Below, one piece after another: positions 45,300 through 58,627 of a stretch of DNA of 64,000 nucleotides. Location: positions 28,964,759-29,028,758 of the forward strand of contig OY783204.1 of assembly GCA_963678705.1 (NCBI GenBank), in the 5' to 3' direction. Both the position numbers and the translations under genes were made by a program. The notes beneath the pieces were generated by a model that saw nothing but the letters and a program-made list of their open reading frames with translations, did no database searches and was not told the origin of the DNA. This stretch comes from Panorpa germanica (Eukaryota; Arthropoda; Insecta; Mecoptera; Panorpidae). Numbering within the stretch: position 1 is the stretch's first letter; each line of letters begins with the position of its first letter.

Positions 45300-46690
45300 C
45301 CCATTGAAAACGTTGACGGGTTGCAGTTATTTCAGGCGTCAAACATTTTAAACTATTCACAAAACCTAATGTTATTTTCAAAATAACGTAATGGAGCATT
45401 ACTAATGTATAAATGTACTTAACTTAAATCTATAAAACATTTTAAAGCCATTCTTGTTCCAGGAAATCGTTTTATTCTCTAATATCTAGCACAATCTGTC
45501 AAGTAGATGTCATAATCTATTCCACGATATGTCAACAAAAGGACATTCAAACACGCCGATAGACAGACAGCGAACATATGAGCGGGCGTAACGCTAGCTT
45601 TGAAAGAGACGTGGGGCAGGGGGAGGGGGAAGGAATAAGCAGAGTCTGATTGATTGATCTGCTTTTGAGGGTTGTCACAGTGTTACCGCGACCCTTACGC
45701 GATACCACCGCATACTCAATTATTTATTTATATATATAAATATATTTGTTCTAAATTGGTTTGGGTATTTGCTTTTTGTGCGTACTTACATAGAAAAGGT
45801 CGACACTATGGGGTAATAATTACTGTTCCGGTTTTAGGGATGTTTCTTCCTTAAAATATAGTCTGGTAATATTTATACGAGCTTGATAAAATTCATATTA
45901 CGTTTGCACTGCTGCATTATTCCAAAGGTGACACTTAGTGGACGTTGTTACGTCCCCTCTGCATCAAAAACGAAGAAAAAAGCATAGGGCAACAAACGCT
46001 TGCGATTTAATGTATAAAATATAAAATATAAATAATATAAAGGTGTAATAATATAAACTATAACTAAAATCAACGATTTAAAATATGAGAAAATGTAGAA
46101 CTTTTCTAACTTGTGGTTACTTTGATTATTATTCTAAATAACTTCCGGCAAAATTGTGGAGTGAGGTGACTAACCAAGGACCAATACAAATTTAAAAAGG
46201 TCGTCTCAAGCAATCCTGCAAGTTTTTAGAAGACAAATTAGCTTGGATACATCAGTCTTAAACTTAGTAAACACTTTTCCAAATGATCCTTAAAGATAGT
46301 TGTGTCTCTCACTGGTACGTTAAAGGCAGAAGAAAAATTTGATGACCTTTAATATAAAAACTATGCATTGTTATTTCTGCAATAGCATTGTTTCCATTCC
46401 AGTAGTTTTCCAGTCAGCAATGTAATTCCATCTGCTACTATAAAACAGGGTCCAGGGATTTTCCAACAATCCCAATCTTTTCGTTAAAATGTTAACGGAC
46501 TCATAACGGAATTTGAGAATGTTGGAATTCGCTAACAGACTGGAATGTCAACTGTTATGCAAGTTCGAGGTACTGGTAAAGATATCCTGTGATGCGATCC
46601 TTACACTGATCCTTCAATCCCTGTTTATCGTTGTAAAGCTAAAAATCAAGGCAAAGCCATTTAGCTTTAAAGTTATGTAATAAAATCTGT
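45300..46690. other. Non-coding stretch
   Basis: AT-rich with a G-rich run GGGGCAGGGGGAGGGGGAAGG at about 45612. No exon or element recognised. Confidence 0.4.
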
Positions 46691-46691
46691 T

Positions 46692-47175
46692 TCAATGCTG
46701 TTTTAACTTTATATAGTGCGGATTTCGAATTTGTATAAGAATAATATGTTGTATATCATGCAACATAATTAGGATATTTGTTATATAAAGTTTTACATAT
46801 GGGGTTTTACAATGATTACTTTTGATTCTGATTATAGTTGATATAATTTTGCGGGACTCATTTCTAAACCATCTCTTCTTACTTAAATTTGGATGTAACA
46901 TATAATAATCTCTTCCTTTTAACTGACTTTTGTTAATGAAATCTTCATTTCTCAAATTGAAATTTAATTTTTTGATTATCTTAAAAATTTCATAGGAAGG
47001 TAATTTCACTTTCATCTCAATTTCCAAATTTATTGATTCCTTTGTCAATTTATCCGCAATTTCATTTCCTCTTATTCCACTATGTCTTGTTATCCACATA
47101 AATTTTATGGTATTATTTTTAGTTATTAAATTGAAATAAAGCTCCTTAATTTTGCATGTCAAATTATTATTATTT
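46692..47175 (-). pseudogene. LINE ORF2 fragment with RNase H end, older copy
   Basis: Minus-strand frame of 156 codons. Residues 23-40 read WITRHSGIRGNEIADKLT, the last catalytic block of a LINE RNase H domain, with His27 and Asp37. It continues (LRNEDFINKSQLKGRDYYML) into the region shared with the copies at 2.8 kb. After about residue 118 it diverges and loses the Cys residues of the tail. No 3' UTR, A-tail or target duplication found. Its preserved RNase H block shows that the family encodes RNase H after the reverse transcriptase. Confidence 0.8.
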
Positions 47176-49765
47176 GATTTTTGATCCTGAAGTCAAATTG
47201 ACCGTTTCGCGCTCGTGATACTTTAATCAAAGTTCGAATCATTTAAACTGAGAGCAATAGAGAGTATACATTTGACGTGTGTTTACACCAGTTTTTAAAT
47301 TTTAATAAACAAACTAATCAGTGTAATATTTTAAAATAAAGAGATATTATTTTTGTATATAAAAATAATGATATTATTAGCCATGTTGTGTATTTTATGT
47401 ATGATAACGTAAAGTTGAACAGATTATTAATAATATGAACATTTAGGGGGAGTTCAGGCGTTCATTAATTTATTATTCTTTCTTCTTATTTTTATTTTAT
47501 AAGCTCCAAATAAACATTTTTCTAATACATTTGAAGGTGTTTAAAGCCTGAATCTATGCTATAAGTTCATTCATTCTTACTTAGTTGAATCATCACAATC
47601 TTAAGCTATTATTACTTAACAAAATCTAATATTTCCCACACAAATAATACCTTTAGAAATGAGGTATTTTCACTTCGTTATCCGATCTTTCACGGCCGAT
47701 TAAACTATCTTTCGAATTCATTTAATCAGTTTAACAATAATCAAAGCGAATAAATAAACATACATATATTCATCGTATGCTTGAAAGATTATATAAACTT
47801 TGAATCACATTAAATAAAATTAATATTGATTTTACGTGAAAATAGAGAGAGACAGAAAATTGCAGTGTAGGAAATTATTTATTCAAAATTCTATTCAGAG
47901 CAATGTTTGCTCCAATGAAAGGTCCAAGACCTTTACAAATCGAATATTCTCGTGAATATTGAAATCTGCATACGAAATATTAAAGGTTCCTTTAGGACTT
48001 GTACATGGTACTGGTCTGGCAGGAAGCTGCAGGAGAGAGTAAATATGAACTTTGATTTCGTGGAATATGAAAGATGTGTGCTTGGTGTTCTATCGCGGCG
48101 CAGTATGGTAATCGCATACGAATTTAACTTTGATTTGATTTTAAATATACAAATGGTGAACGGTTAGGTAGATTCCTTAGTCTGAATGTGTTTCTAACAT
48201 TCTAATACTCCAAAAAGAACTGGTACTTTCTCATTCTAATACTCTTGTCTTTACCTCTTATAATTTACTAAGTATCAATCACTTTTATATGCCAAAATTT
48301 GAGAGATCTGGCATTCAAACTTTGCCCTCAGAAAACTAAATATAATAAATTATAATTAGATATCTCTAAATTATATTTTGAAGTAGTAATTCTAATGAAT
48401 AATCTCCATTACTTTTATTACTTGAATACACATTTCTACCCACTACCAGTCCAACGTATTATGAGTCCCAAAAATGCCTTCATAACGTGGATGAATGATA
48501 TATCAATTTCTGTTTATCCAGCACGTTTACCAACAGAATTAGTTTTAATCTTGAGATGGAGATTATTTGACTAGGACCATAGTGGATACGGATGCTGTGT
48601 GTGTCTGTCTGTATCTGTATCTGAATCTCTGTGCATGTGTGGAAGTCTTGTGTATCTAAAACGTATATAGAAGTTTCATCAGTTCACTGGTCTATGTTAC
48701 CAAACTCACAAAACCCAACCCTATTAAATACTGTATGCACCTATCCAAAATCATTTCGAAGCGGACCCCAAACCATCACGAATATAGATGAAAGTGTTCA
48801 GGAGCGGACTAAGAAAATTTTGTAACATAATTATTTTGTTTTTTGAAAATATAGTGACCCGACCCGATTCTCGGACTAAAGCTACATTTTCTGAGTTTGG
48901 TTATTGCCCGTTTAATTGATTAAATGCCTAATCAATACACACATTACAATAAAATACTTGTCCACTGTAAATCTTGCCAAATATATGCAGTAAACCGAGA
49001 AATAATACTGATCTACCTTGAGCCAAGAGGCCGAGAAGCGATAAAATACTGATCTGTTCAACACGATATGAAGCAGGACTTAGCGCATAAGTCCAAGTTG
49101 TTAAAATCGCTGTAAAAATAAGGAATAGGTGTGAACCTGTTAGTAACATTCGTTAGTGTAGAAAAATTCGTTGCTCTTCTTTAGGCTCTTTATTTTATGA
49201 CAAAATTATAGTCATACTTCTAAAAAGATATGTTCCTGCTTCGGTAGAACATGTATTAAAAGTGGAACAACCTGCAATGTTCTAGAAAACTTGAACTAGA
49301 AATTTGGGCGTAAATTTGTATATATACATACTCGTATATACAATACACCTCTGATTATACTACCTCATCCATGAACATACAGTAAATGGAGAAAGCCCTT
49401 TGCCCTTTGAAGTTATCGATGCCATAAATGTATATTGAAGTATTAGAGGTATTGATATCTTGTTTAGAGAACCGTAAAAAAATGTTTTTGATAATCATTC
49501 TTAGCGATCATAACTATAACCATTCCATAGATAATCGCACAATGTGCTAAAATATGGCTCCCCTTCCCTCTTCCATTCCCAATTCAAATATAGGTAAATA
49601 CATATATAGGTGAACGAAAATCAAGAAATGCAGAGGCATCGTTTATGGGAAAGGCAAACACATAACTAAACTTATAAAGGTGGGAGGAGGACAGACATAC
49701 TGAGATAGAAATAATCGGAGTTTATACGGGACTGAACAAATGGACACTGAATAGAATGGTATCTG
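47176..49765. other. Non-coding stretch
   Basis: AT-rich with a TG/TCTG-rich run at 48598-48640. Several open frames of 60-75 codons have no protein-like features or splice borders. Confidence 0.4.
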
Positions 49766-49862
49766 TAAGGTAAGCGTCCACAAGGAACACTGCTCGCAGC
49801 AAGCGCATTGCTTTTATTTATTAAAGCATGGAAGAGAAGAGAAGCGGACTAACAATTTTGAC
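49766..49862 (+). repeat. Dispersed repeat G, copy 2
   Basis: Homologue of 26691-26786 in the same orientation, starting AAGGTAAGCGTCCACA. Confidence 0.55.
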
Positions 49863-52800
49863 GATAGCACATTTGATGACTAAGCCATCCTCTAAGACTT
49901 TCCTCCAACTTCCTCTCTCTTTCACTTTTTATTCAACAAAGTCAATGCTTTTAATGTGAGCACCTTGTGATAGGATTTAGAATTGAAAATAACCCGACGT
50001 TAAGTAAAGAAAACCTAAACACTTTTCAAAAGAGTTAATTTTTTTAATATTTATAAGTCTTTTATCCGGCGTTGATTTTATTATAAAATGATTATCAATA
50101 TTAATTAATTAAAACTAGCAAAACTATACAATTTCGTCAGATTATTCAGATCACCCTGTGGTAAACACACACGAGTATATTCCATAAGGATTCTCTTCTC
50201 TTTATTATGCATCACATTATTGTAAATTCCATAAGTACCCCGGAAACCGGATTTCTATCCTATTTCTATTTATCATAAACCCCTACCCTCTACCCCCTAC
50301 CCCATATCCCAGCCCTTTTAGCTACGTATAAAGCTTTCCAAGCGTAAGAAAGCTACCCCTATCCTGTTCGAAAAGCGAGTTGAGTTGAGTTGAGTTGCGT
50401 TGAGCTGAGTGGAGAGATGGATTTTCGGGTATTTTAGGGGAGAAGGGGAGGAATATTGTCTGGAAACGCATTGATATGGAAATGCGTTGATAATGAGTAG
50501 AATAATGCGGTCAGGATCAACTATATTCCATATGCAGGAGCTGGCAACTGTTCCAGCATTATTTGCATTTCTAAATCTGTTCTATCATACAGAATTGTAC
50601 TTTTAGAAATAGGAATCAAAACAATACTCATTCATTTATACTAATCTACTATATATCATTATGTATCTTTCTTATTTTCTACATTTAATTTCAGCTGCGT
50701 TATACCAATGCTGACATTGCCGAGCATGTGCATAAAACGTTAGACGTTAGGTATTAGACATTAAGACGTGCTTAAGAGTTGTTATTACATCCATAGTCTA
50801 AGTGCTACCAGCCTGTATTTTAAAGAAGCTTTCAAGTTTTATGTTAACCTGATTTCTTAACCCCTAAGTCCTATAGGCGGGACAATAAAATATTTTGCTT
50901 GAACGTTCAAAAAAGATACATTTTCTTGTGAAATATTGTGATAGTTTAATTTAACATATCGATTTACTTAACATAATGAAACTACCCTTATATGTCACTA
51001 TCATAAAGACCCTCATACCTCCACAAGTCCTATAATGGAGACCATATAGTATTAGTCCATGAAACAAGGCATCCGATTGGACATGTAACAAGTTAACACT
51101 AACAAAACATTTATATGCATAGCTAAGCCATCCACACTCCCTCCCCCCCTGTTCAACATCTTACTCTTCAGGTAAATAGGGTTGTTCGACCCCTATTTTG
51201 ACAAGTGGTATGTTCAGTTTACACAATGGAATGAGTATATATATAGAAGATGTCTCTTTAAGGGGTAAAATTGTGGTAAAAGTATAAAGAAGGGGTACAT
51301 TATAGATAATGGTATGAGTAGTAGTGTGGGGTGTGGGATAGTGGGTAGTAGGTGAATTTTGTACGGGGTAAAGCACATGTTGTCGTTGATACAACAGAGA
51401 TTAGACTAAGCCAAAGAACTTGAGAACAAGTTGAAATGTTTGAGATCCAAAATAAGACAAGTTCGAGAGTCTGTGTGTATGTACGTATAGTATAAGAAGT
51501 GTTGAGAGAAGAGCTACAGACTCCCTCTCAACCCTTTGAAACTTAAGATAAAAAGGGTGTTATATTAGATGTTAAGTAAACTTACCCTGTTGCTGAAAGT
51601 TGTAAAGTTTTTTATGTACTTGTGATACCTAATCTTACTTTTATGAAGGGATTGATGGAAATACTAATTCTAAATAAATATATTTTGAAAATTTAATTTG
51701 ATTTCGTTTGCCCCGCTTTTGAATCACGTGTTTGTATTACATGATATGAATATAAAGGCGAGAAGGAAAAACCACAGAAAATATAGTAGCCAAGGAATTC
51801 GTCGTTAAGAAAGAACCATACGCTCATTTCGGGTGTAGAGCAATTTCTTTTACATACAAAAGGAATGGACCCCGAAATTTTAAGAGATCTCTTAAGATGT
51901 TGAAAATAGGAATTGCTACCTACCCTTAATAAATAGTTCGCAAATTCGAATGGACAGCTCTCGACCAGTGATACGAATTTTAAAAATAGTAAACAATTTT
52001 TTACAAGTATAAACATGAAAAAACAAGATGTAACAAGTCTAAACAAAAAAACAATGCACTCTAATGACAGAGGTGTACTGATCGCACAAGTAGGGTTCCT
52101 TGAAGCTAAATTTATTTTGCCGTGAGTCCAAGAAGGGGCCCTTTTTATATGCACTGTACAAAACAATACAACATGTATGTACCTACATCCACACTTTACA
52201 CATTAAACAGAACAAAACTCAAATCTACTTTTAAGTGCGTTTCAACTGTACCCCTGACACACCAACCTCCTCACCCCAATCTACCCACACCACTGTAGAT
52301 TTTTATAGCATTTTTAACAAAGATTTATTAGTTCGATTTACATAACACCCAGACACCAAATGTCCATTTGACGTATACGAGAAAAAAAAAAGTTTTTCCG
52401 TTTTTCACTGGAGATTTCCACGTACAACGACTATGGAATTCCAAGTGCGTGTATCGCGTAATTCAATGGTGTACTATTGGGAAAGGTGTGGGGGGGGGGG
52501 GAATTATATTGCTCGCGGGTGCCTTGGAATACAAAAAGTGTATTTTATGAATGTGCATTCTGGAAAATGCTGTACGTGCGTGCATACATGTTGAGTCAAA
52601 TTCAACTATTATAGTTTTTATAGACCTAAAGAAAATAGAAGAACAAAGAATTTTATCGATGAAAACAAATAACTGAAATCTCTTCTAACCCACAGAGTCC
52701 TACAATTTTAAAGATAAAATATAATTTCGTAAATATTTTCCGAAGCCTTAAAGTGGGAATATATTATGTAAAACAGGATATGATCCAGAATCCTGTAATG

Positions 52801-53358
52801 TGTGGTTCGGGAATCGGGTTGGGACTGGAATCAGGGATACGGTATATCACCTGTAACATCAGCTACGTTTTTATGTTCTTCTAAATAAAAAAATTATGTT
52901 GTAAATGTCGTAAATATTTATGCCCTATTTATAACTTTTTCTGAATTTTTTATCAGGGCTAATAAAACTTTTAGAAATAACATAGTTAATATATGCAGAC
53001 TTATGTTTGAAACATATTTGTAACTCGATCAGGCAATGAGATATATGATATAAGAGGTTTTTAGTGTCAATTCCTTAACTATGTCACAAATATTTAGAAA
53101 TACATGATAACAAGGCAAGACATTAGTAAACAAACTCTTATATGGATGGAGCACGAATATGTACATATTTCTACGTTGCTAGATTTTGCCACTGGCTGTT
53201 AACAAGTTGTGGACAGGAGGGTTGTATTTAGGGCTCGACCACAACATTCCAACGTGCCGACAAGAAACCGAGCGCGTGCCTTGAATTCTACGGCCTCGGA
53301 ATCCACAAGAGAGCCCTTAAGATTATCCCAAATGTTTTGTCTTATACAATATATAAAT

Positions 53359-53361
<3 letters not shown>
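49863..53361. other. Non-coding stretch with simple repeats
   Basis: GAGTT pentamer run at 50373-50400 and a G12 run at 52490-52501. A CG-rich patch at 53209-53330 is protein-like in one frame but has no borders. The other open frames are not convincing. Confidence 0.4.

Positions 53362-53436
<75 letters not shown>
53362..53436. repeat. (AT)n microsatellite
   Basis: About 75 bp of uninterrupted AT dinucleotides. The Tyr-Ile open frame through it is an artefact. Confidence 0.97.
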
Positions 53437-53439
<3 letters not shown>

Positions 53440-55871
53440 TTTCTTTGTCCATTTAGTTAACAGCATATTTTAAAATTTCCTTTTCTTTATCTTTTTTTGC
53501 TTTTCAATATTAATCGTATATCCCAGCATCCCAGTTTGATTTCTTTTCCTGTGCAATATTAAACTCATAATCGAATTTCTTTTGTCATTTCATCACTAAA
53601 CAGACTTCTATATTTTTAACGAAAAGCTCATCCCTTGCGGATTAGAGTGGTGGTTAAATATCCCCCTTCTCTCCCTTCGGCACCCTATCGGCCATCACAA
53701 GAACCACTAACGCGACTAAATGACGTGGAAATAGATATTTCGTTCAGAACCGATAAATGATATTCTGTGGATGAAAGAGAAAAACGGTTTATGGTTTGCA
53801 TTTTACGGTTTAAGGTTTAGTGTACCGCTTATATATTTTACAGTGTTGCTTCTATAAATAGAGCGCAATTTATTAGCTTACAGCATCCTGAATAAAATCA
53901 ACTGATTATACATGTAAAGAGACAATTCCATAGGACTAAAACAAAATGGGAGAAAATAAAATGACTTTATTTACCATAGGAAAATGTCCCGACAAACGAG
54001 TTCCAAGGAACAGCCTATATGTCCAACATTTATTAATAATTTTTCATGTTAATATATATGATAATAAAAGAAACTTTTATGCTAGTTCGTACAGGTGCCA
54101 GGATGACCTAATCTTTACCAATATAAGTGTTTCAAATTAAATAAAGCGGAGACGTATAAAATTATAGAATTCCACGTGTTATTCATAAATATAAAAACTT
54201 CTTCACTTACTATTGTAACACCTTTTACAAAACCTAATTTTAAACATTAAATTTTGCATTAAACTAAGCTAAAACTTTAATACTTCCACATTTGTGATTA
54301 GATTACTTATATAAGTTTTCTCTTTAACACTTTTAACATAAAACCTCTTAAAATATCTTAAGTACAATGTTACTTAACTAAAACCCTTCATAACCCATAT
54401 TAACACGGAACTTTTATATGATTATAAAAATAAAAATCTTGATATAAAATAATCGCCTATCGTGTATGCAACCTCTTAAACTTTAAATATTTTTTTAAGT
54501 ATGTAATGTTCTTTTATACTCATTTATTAAAAGTTTGGTAGATAGCGCATTACATTATGTAATTTGTATTAAGATTATGATAATATAGTCTTATGTCATT
54601 TAAAACATCTTATATCCGTTTTGATTTAAAATATGTCGAACTATTTGAGTGACATCTACAGTTGATGGCCACAAATGACCCGTGTGAGTGTGGCGCCTTC
54701 AAGCGGAGAATTGTGCTATTACAAATACAGAAAATAAGCAGTCTTAGTTTACCAAAGGATCACTGAGATATCTTTTTTATCGTGATAAAAAGGGTAGTGA
54801 GATAAAAACCTAGACAATTTATATGGAAAATCAAATTTTCATTGAAAACAAATTTTGAATAGAAAATGAGACATTGTATTTTTTTCCAAATCAATAAACA
54901 TTTTATAAAGAACTTAATTAGAGGTTGCAAATAACCACAATGCAATTTATATGATGACACGAGTCCGTGGTGTCAATTGTCCACCATTTTGTACAGCAAA
55001 CAATACACGTAATGGCCGCCACGTGCTGCTAAATACATTCATTACGGATCAAGGAGTATCGCATCAACGACGTGTGGCATCCGCGTGTGGCAGTGGCGCG
55101 GGTGGTAGTGGTAACAATGGACACGACTTGCGGCTGGCTCGGTGTGGCAAGGCGTTATGCAGGGTGCATTATTGCACTGTCAATGTGTGAATCAATACAT
55201 TGTCAACGGGATATTTAATAGAGAAAGATTATTATTAGAAATAGTGTAATGATGAATCGATGACTATAATTGTTTACTAATTGAAGAACGCGTAACAATA
55301 CTCTTTGATTATTCTGTACTCGCTTTATAATATGATAAATACAAGGGGTATATATATACATTGTGTTATAACAACCCATTTAAAGAAAAGTAAGTTTTCC
55401 CAGAAGACCAATATGATTTCACAATATTTTCTCTAAATTCCTTAAAAGTATTTAACGGCATTTTGATTTAGAACACTTTCTCTAGTTTTAGTGTTTTTCC
55501 AAGTAGTTTTTCCGCTTTTTCCGGCGTTGATCCTTGAGACTTACCCCATTAACAATATAGATATAGTATAAGATCAAAAACTCACACGTTTTTCACTCCG
55601 TGCCGTTGTGCGGTTAGCGCGACCATTAAGAAGATTTACCGTGGACCTTTTCCTGTCGGCAATGACTTCCTTTGTCGTGCCAGAACCCCTAAATCTATGA
55701 AAAACGAACCACTACCACCACACATACACACACACTACTCTTTAAGGACATTGGCAATGGTTTGTGGCACCCCGATTTGAAAGTACAAGGAAAAAAGTGT
55801 TTTACTCATATTGCTTCATTGACCTTGAGTGTATAGAAAATGCAGTTCAAGCTTTGTGAATGATGTAAGAT
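53437..55871. other. Mostly AT-rich, one CG-rich island
   Basis: CG-rich block 54951-55190 described separately. The rest shows nothing recognisable. Confidence 0.4.
54985..55170 (+). other. CG-rich island, candidate exon of unknown gene
   Basis: About 200 bp rich in CG in an AT-rich setting. A plausible plus-strand acceptor (ACCATTTTGTACAG) precedes a frame reading GRHVLLNTFITDQGVSHQR, then a Gly/Ser run (CGSGAGGSGNNG) and RLARCGKALC, ending at a TGA at 55190. No strong donor, and no family recognised. It may instead be a promoter island. Confidence 0.2.
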
Positions 55872-56006
55872 TGACCACACACTAGACTGTCTTAAAATAG
55901 ACTACTCAGAGCGGAAAATGGAAATACGCGACGACACGCACACTAGTGCTAAGAGAAACAATTATGACAAAACCCGAAACTGTTTTAGACAGTGGTGTGT
56001 TCACTG
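55872..56006. mobile_element. Short palindromic MITE related to the GCGCACACTG group
   Basis: The arms TGACCACACACTAGACTGTC (55872) and TAGACAGTGGTGTGTTCACT (55986) are inverted repeats around about 80 bp. The terminal motif resembles 26375 (CGCACACTAGACTT). Confidence 0.6.
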
Positions 56007-58627
56007 GGCTCTATTGCACAATTTTAAATTTTAAACTTGGCACCTAAAAGAGAACGAAACTCATTCACAAAAGCAACTACCATTTAGAGCGTGTTTTTTC
56101 CAAAACTTATCTCTACTATTTCACAGTAATAAAAGTCGAGTCAGAAGGAGTTTCTAAGTTTTTAACTAATTCCAACACGTTCCTAGTAAGAAAGTATCCT
56201 CGTGTTCCCACTCAATCTGCAAGTAGAGAGTTAATCTGTTCCTGCGGTCCATTCTTCTCCAAGATGAATTCTTCTAAGGGGATTGTACGAGCATAATTTC
56301 CAAAAGCTCTTGTTAGTTAGTAGTTTAGCTCTGGACACCCTTGATGAACGCTGACCACTGGCCCGTACAGATGTTGTGTACAAGTTAACAGTGATGGTCA
56401 AGATTCTGATTCAAATATTCACCGTACTTTTCTCTCATCCTTGGAATAGCCTACTTCTGCCAAAGCATTACTCCGTTTGTCGTTTTGCTTGGTGTTATGA
56501 TATGATACAAAACTGTCAAAATATCCAACGATTATAACATTTATTATATTTACAAAAGACGCACCGCACTTTGTCCATAACTGTTGACTATGTGTAGTAA
56601 GGAGCTTGTGTGTCAACCTTAAAACTGACCCCGTAGTTCAGGAGTAGTTATAGCAGAGATTTTACGGGTCCCCATACCGTGTACCCACTCAACAGCATTA
56701 AATTCGTTAAATGTATAGCACCAACCTTCCCCTTCCTTTTCCCTGCCCGATCCTCGCCATCATCCCACTGGTCAGCAATCCACCCAACCACCCACAACGA
56801 TATACGAACCTCCAATTGAATTGGACATTCGATCTTGTGTAAATAAAGAACTAAAAGTTACTGAGACCACATTATTTGAACCAAACACTTGAATAAAATA
56901 GAAAATTTATTTAATTTGGACGTTGCTTACACACTCAATTATATGCTGTTTCAAACTTTACGTGTGGTTTTTGTTTAATTAAATATGTTTTGTAATTAAT
57001 AAATGTTATTAGTGACACTACCCCTGTTTAACGAAGATCAGAACCATTAAAGTATGTATCACTTCACTCGCAGTTTCATTTAACAAAATTCGAATATTTA
57101 CCAAATTTAATTACATTGGTAAAAAGATAATAACTTGGTGTATAAACTTAGAATAGAATATGATTTTAGAATTAAAAATATATTGTAGATTTCAGAATTT
57201 ATATGAAAAGTAAAATTAATTCTCATTTCACAAATGGAATGGTTATGAGTTTAAAAATAAAATAACAATATGAAAAATTAATAATTGAAATAGAATAATT
57301 TAAGACAAAAGTATACATGCATCTCTTTCTAGCACTACTAGTTTGCCTCTGTACTATCTTGTAAGTAATGAAAACTATACAAAGACATAATATATTTCTA
57401 AGTAAGCTTGTCCCCAAAATAAAAGTCGACATGATTCTTCCAATCTTTCACACGATCTTTTAAACGTTGCAACAATTTAATGTTAAAAGAAAAGATAAGA
57501 TAAACTCAGTCTTAAATACTGATTTCTAATTTGATCCCACTTCTGATATTTACAACCGAACGACCTGCCATCTATAGACCTATGTTGCAATTCACAGTAC
57601 CCCCTCTCATTCTATTCTACCCGTAAGACATTATGTTATCCGATCATCATCTCTTATCATACTTTATATCGTGCAGTTTTTCACGAATTTCACACTGTAC
57701 TGATTTTCAGATTTGTAGACTGTCACACCACTTTAGTTAATGATTCTTCCGCCATACCGCATTGTCGCTAGTAGTCTTTAAGGTATTAAACTTGTTTAAT
57801 AATTATACACTGTTAAACTGTAAAGAAAGTGCAGTAGAAACTAACCATGGTATATTTTAATTTGTTGATCTATATGCACAAACCGTCAATTCATTATAAC
57901 CATTAACATTTTAATAAATTTAATTTTAAACATCCCTTAATTACTCCCTCATAAATTTAAAACATGTCGGGAAGTTATCCTGGAATATCTAAAACTATAA
58001 TATTCATCCCTTTATTCGAAACTCAACTTATCCTGTATGTTATACGAACATTTAATTTATTATAATACCCCCTCTGCATAAAATTATTATTAAAATTAAA
58101 ACAACCCCTGAAGATAAGTGGCAAACAAAGCATCTAATATCTTTAACAGATATTACAATAAATTTTATAAGTTTAACCCTCTTAGCGAATAAATAGTTTT
58201 TACCCTTATAAGTTGATGTATTACTGTAAAAGCTAGAAGTTTTGGAAAGAGACATACTTTAAGTGTAACGTTTTTTATTTTTCAAATACATTCTTTATAA
58301 CAAGTAAGAGTGAAACGTAAAAAAATTGAAATATTCAGATTTAAAATTATGATTCAATGTTAAGAAATATTAAAAATTAGGCAATTTTATTTAAAATTAA
58401 CAATTTAAAGATTTACCAAAGTCCTTGTCTTTACAGCGACAGATTTACCCTGTCCGCAAACCTCCCCCGATCCTATTCAAGCTAAGGGTCTAAGAATAGT
58501 CTCCCATTATCCGTGATCGTGTATATCTTGTGAAGACAACCCTTGGCTTTAGGTATCATAATAATTCGTTGCATTTATGAAAAAATCTACATAAGAAGTT
58601 GTACCACTGCATGTAATGAATTCAGAT
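56007..58627. other. Non-coding stretch
   Basis: AT-rich. A possible plus-strand acceptor CCTTGTCTTTACAG at 58437 leads into 75 bases of open frame, with no donor or family match. Not accepted as a gene. Confidence 0.4.

Noticed and set aside
51582-51596. Possible 7-base micro-exon on the minus strand between TTTCAG and GTAAGT
   Set aside because: Such motifs arise by chance in AT-rich DNA, and no flanking exons support it.
53209-53460. Open frame running into (AT)n
   Set aside because: The second half is Tyr-Ile from the microsatellite; the first half has no borders or recognisable domain.
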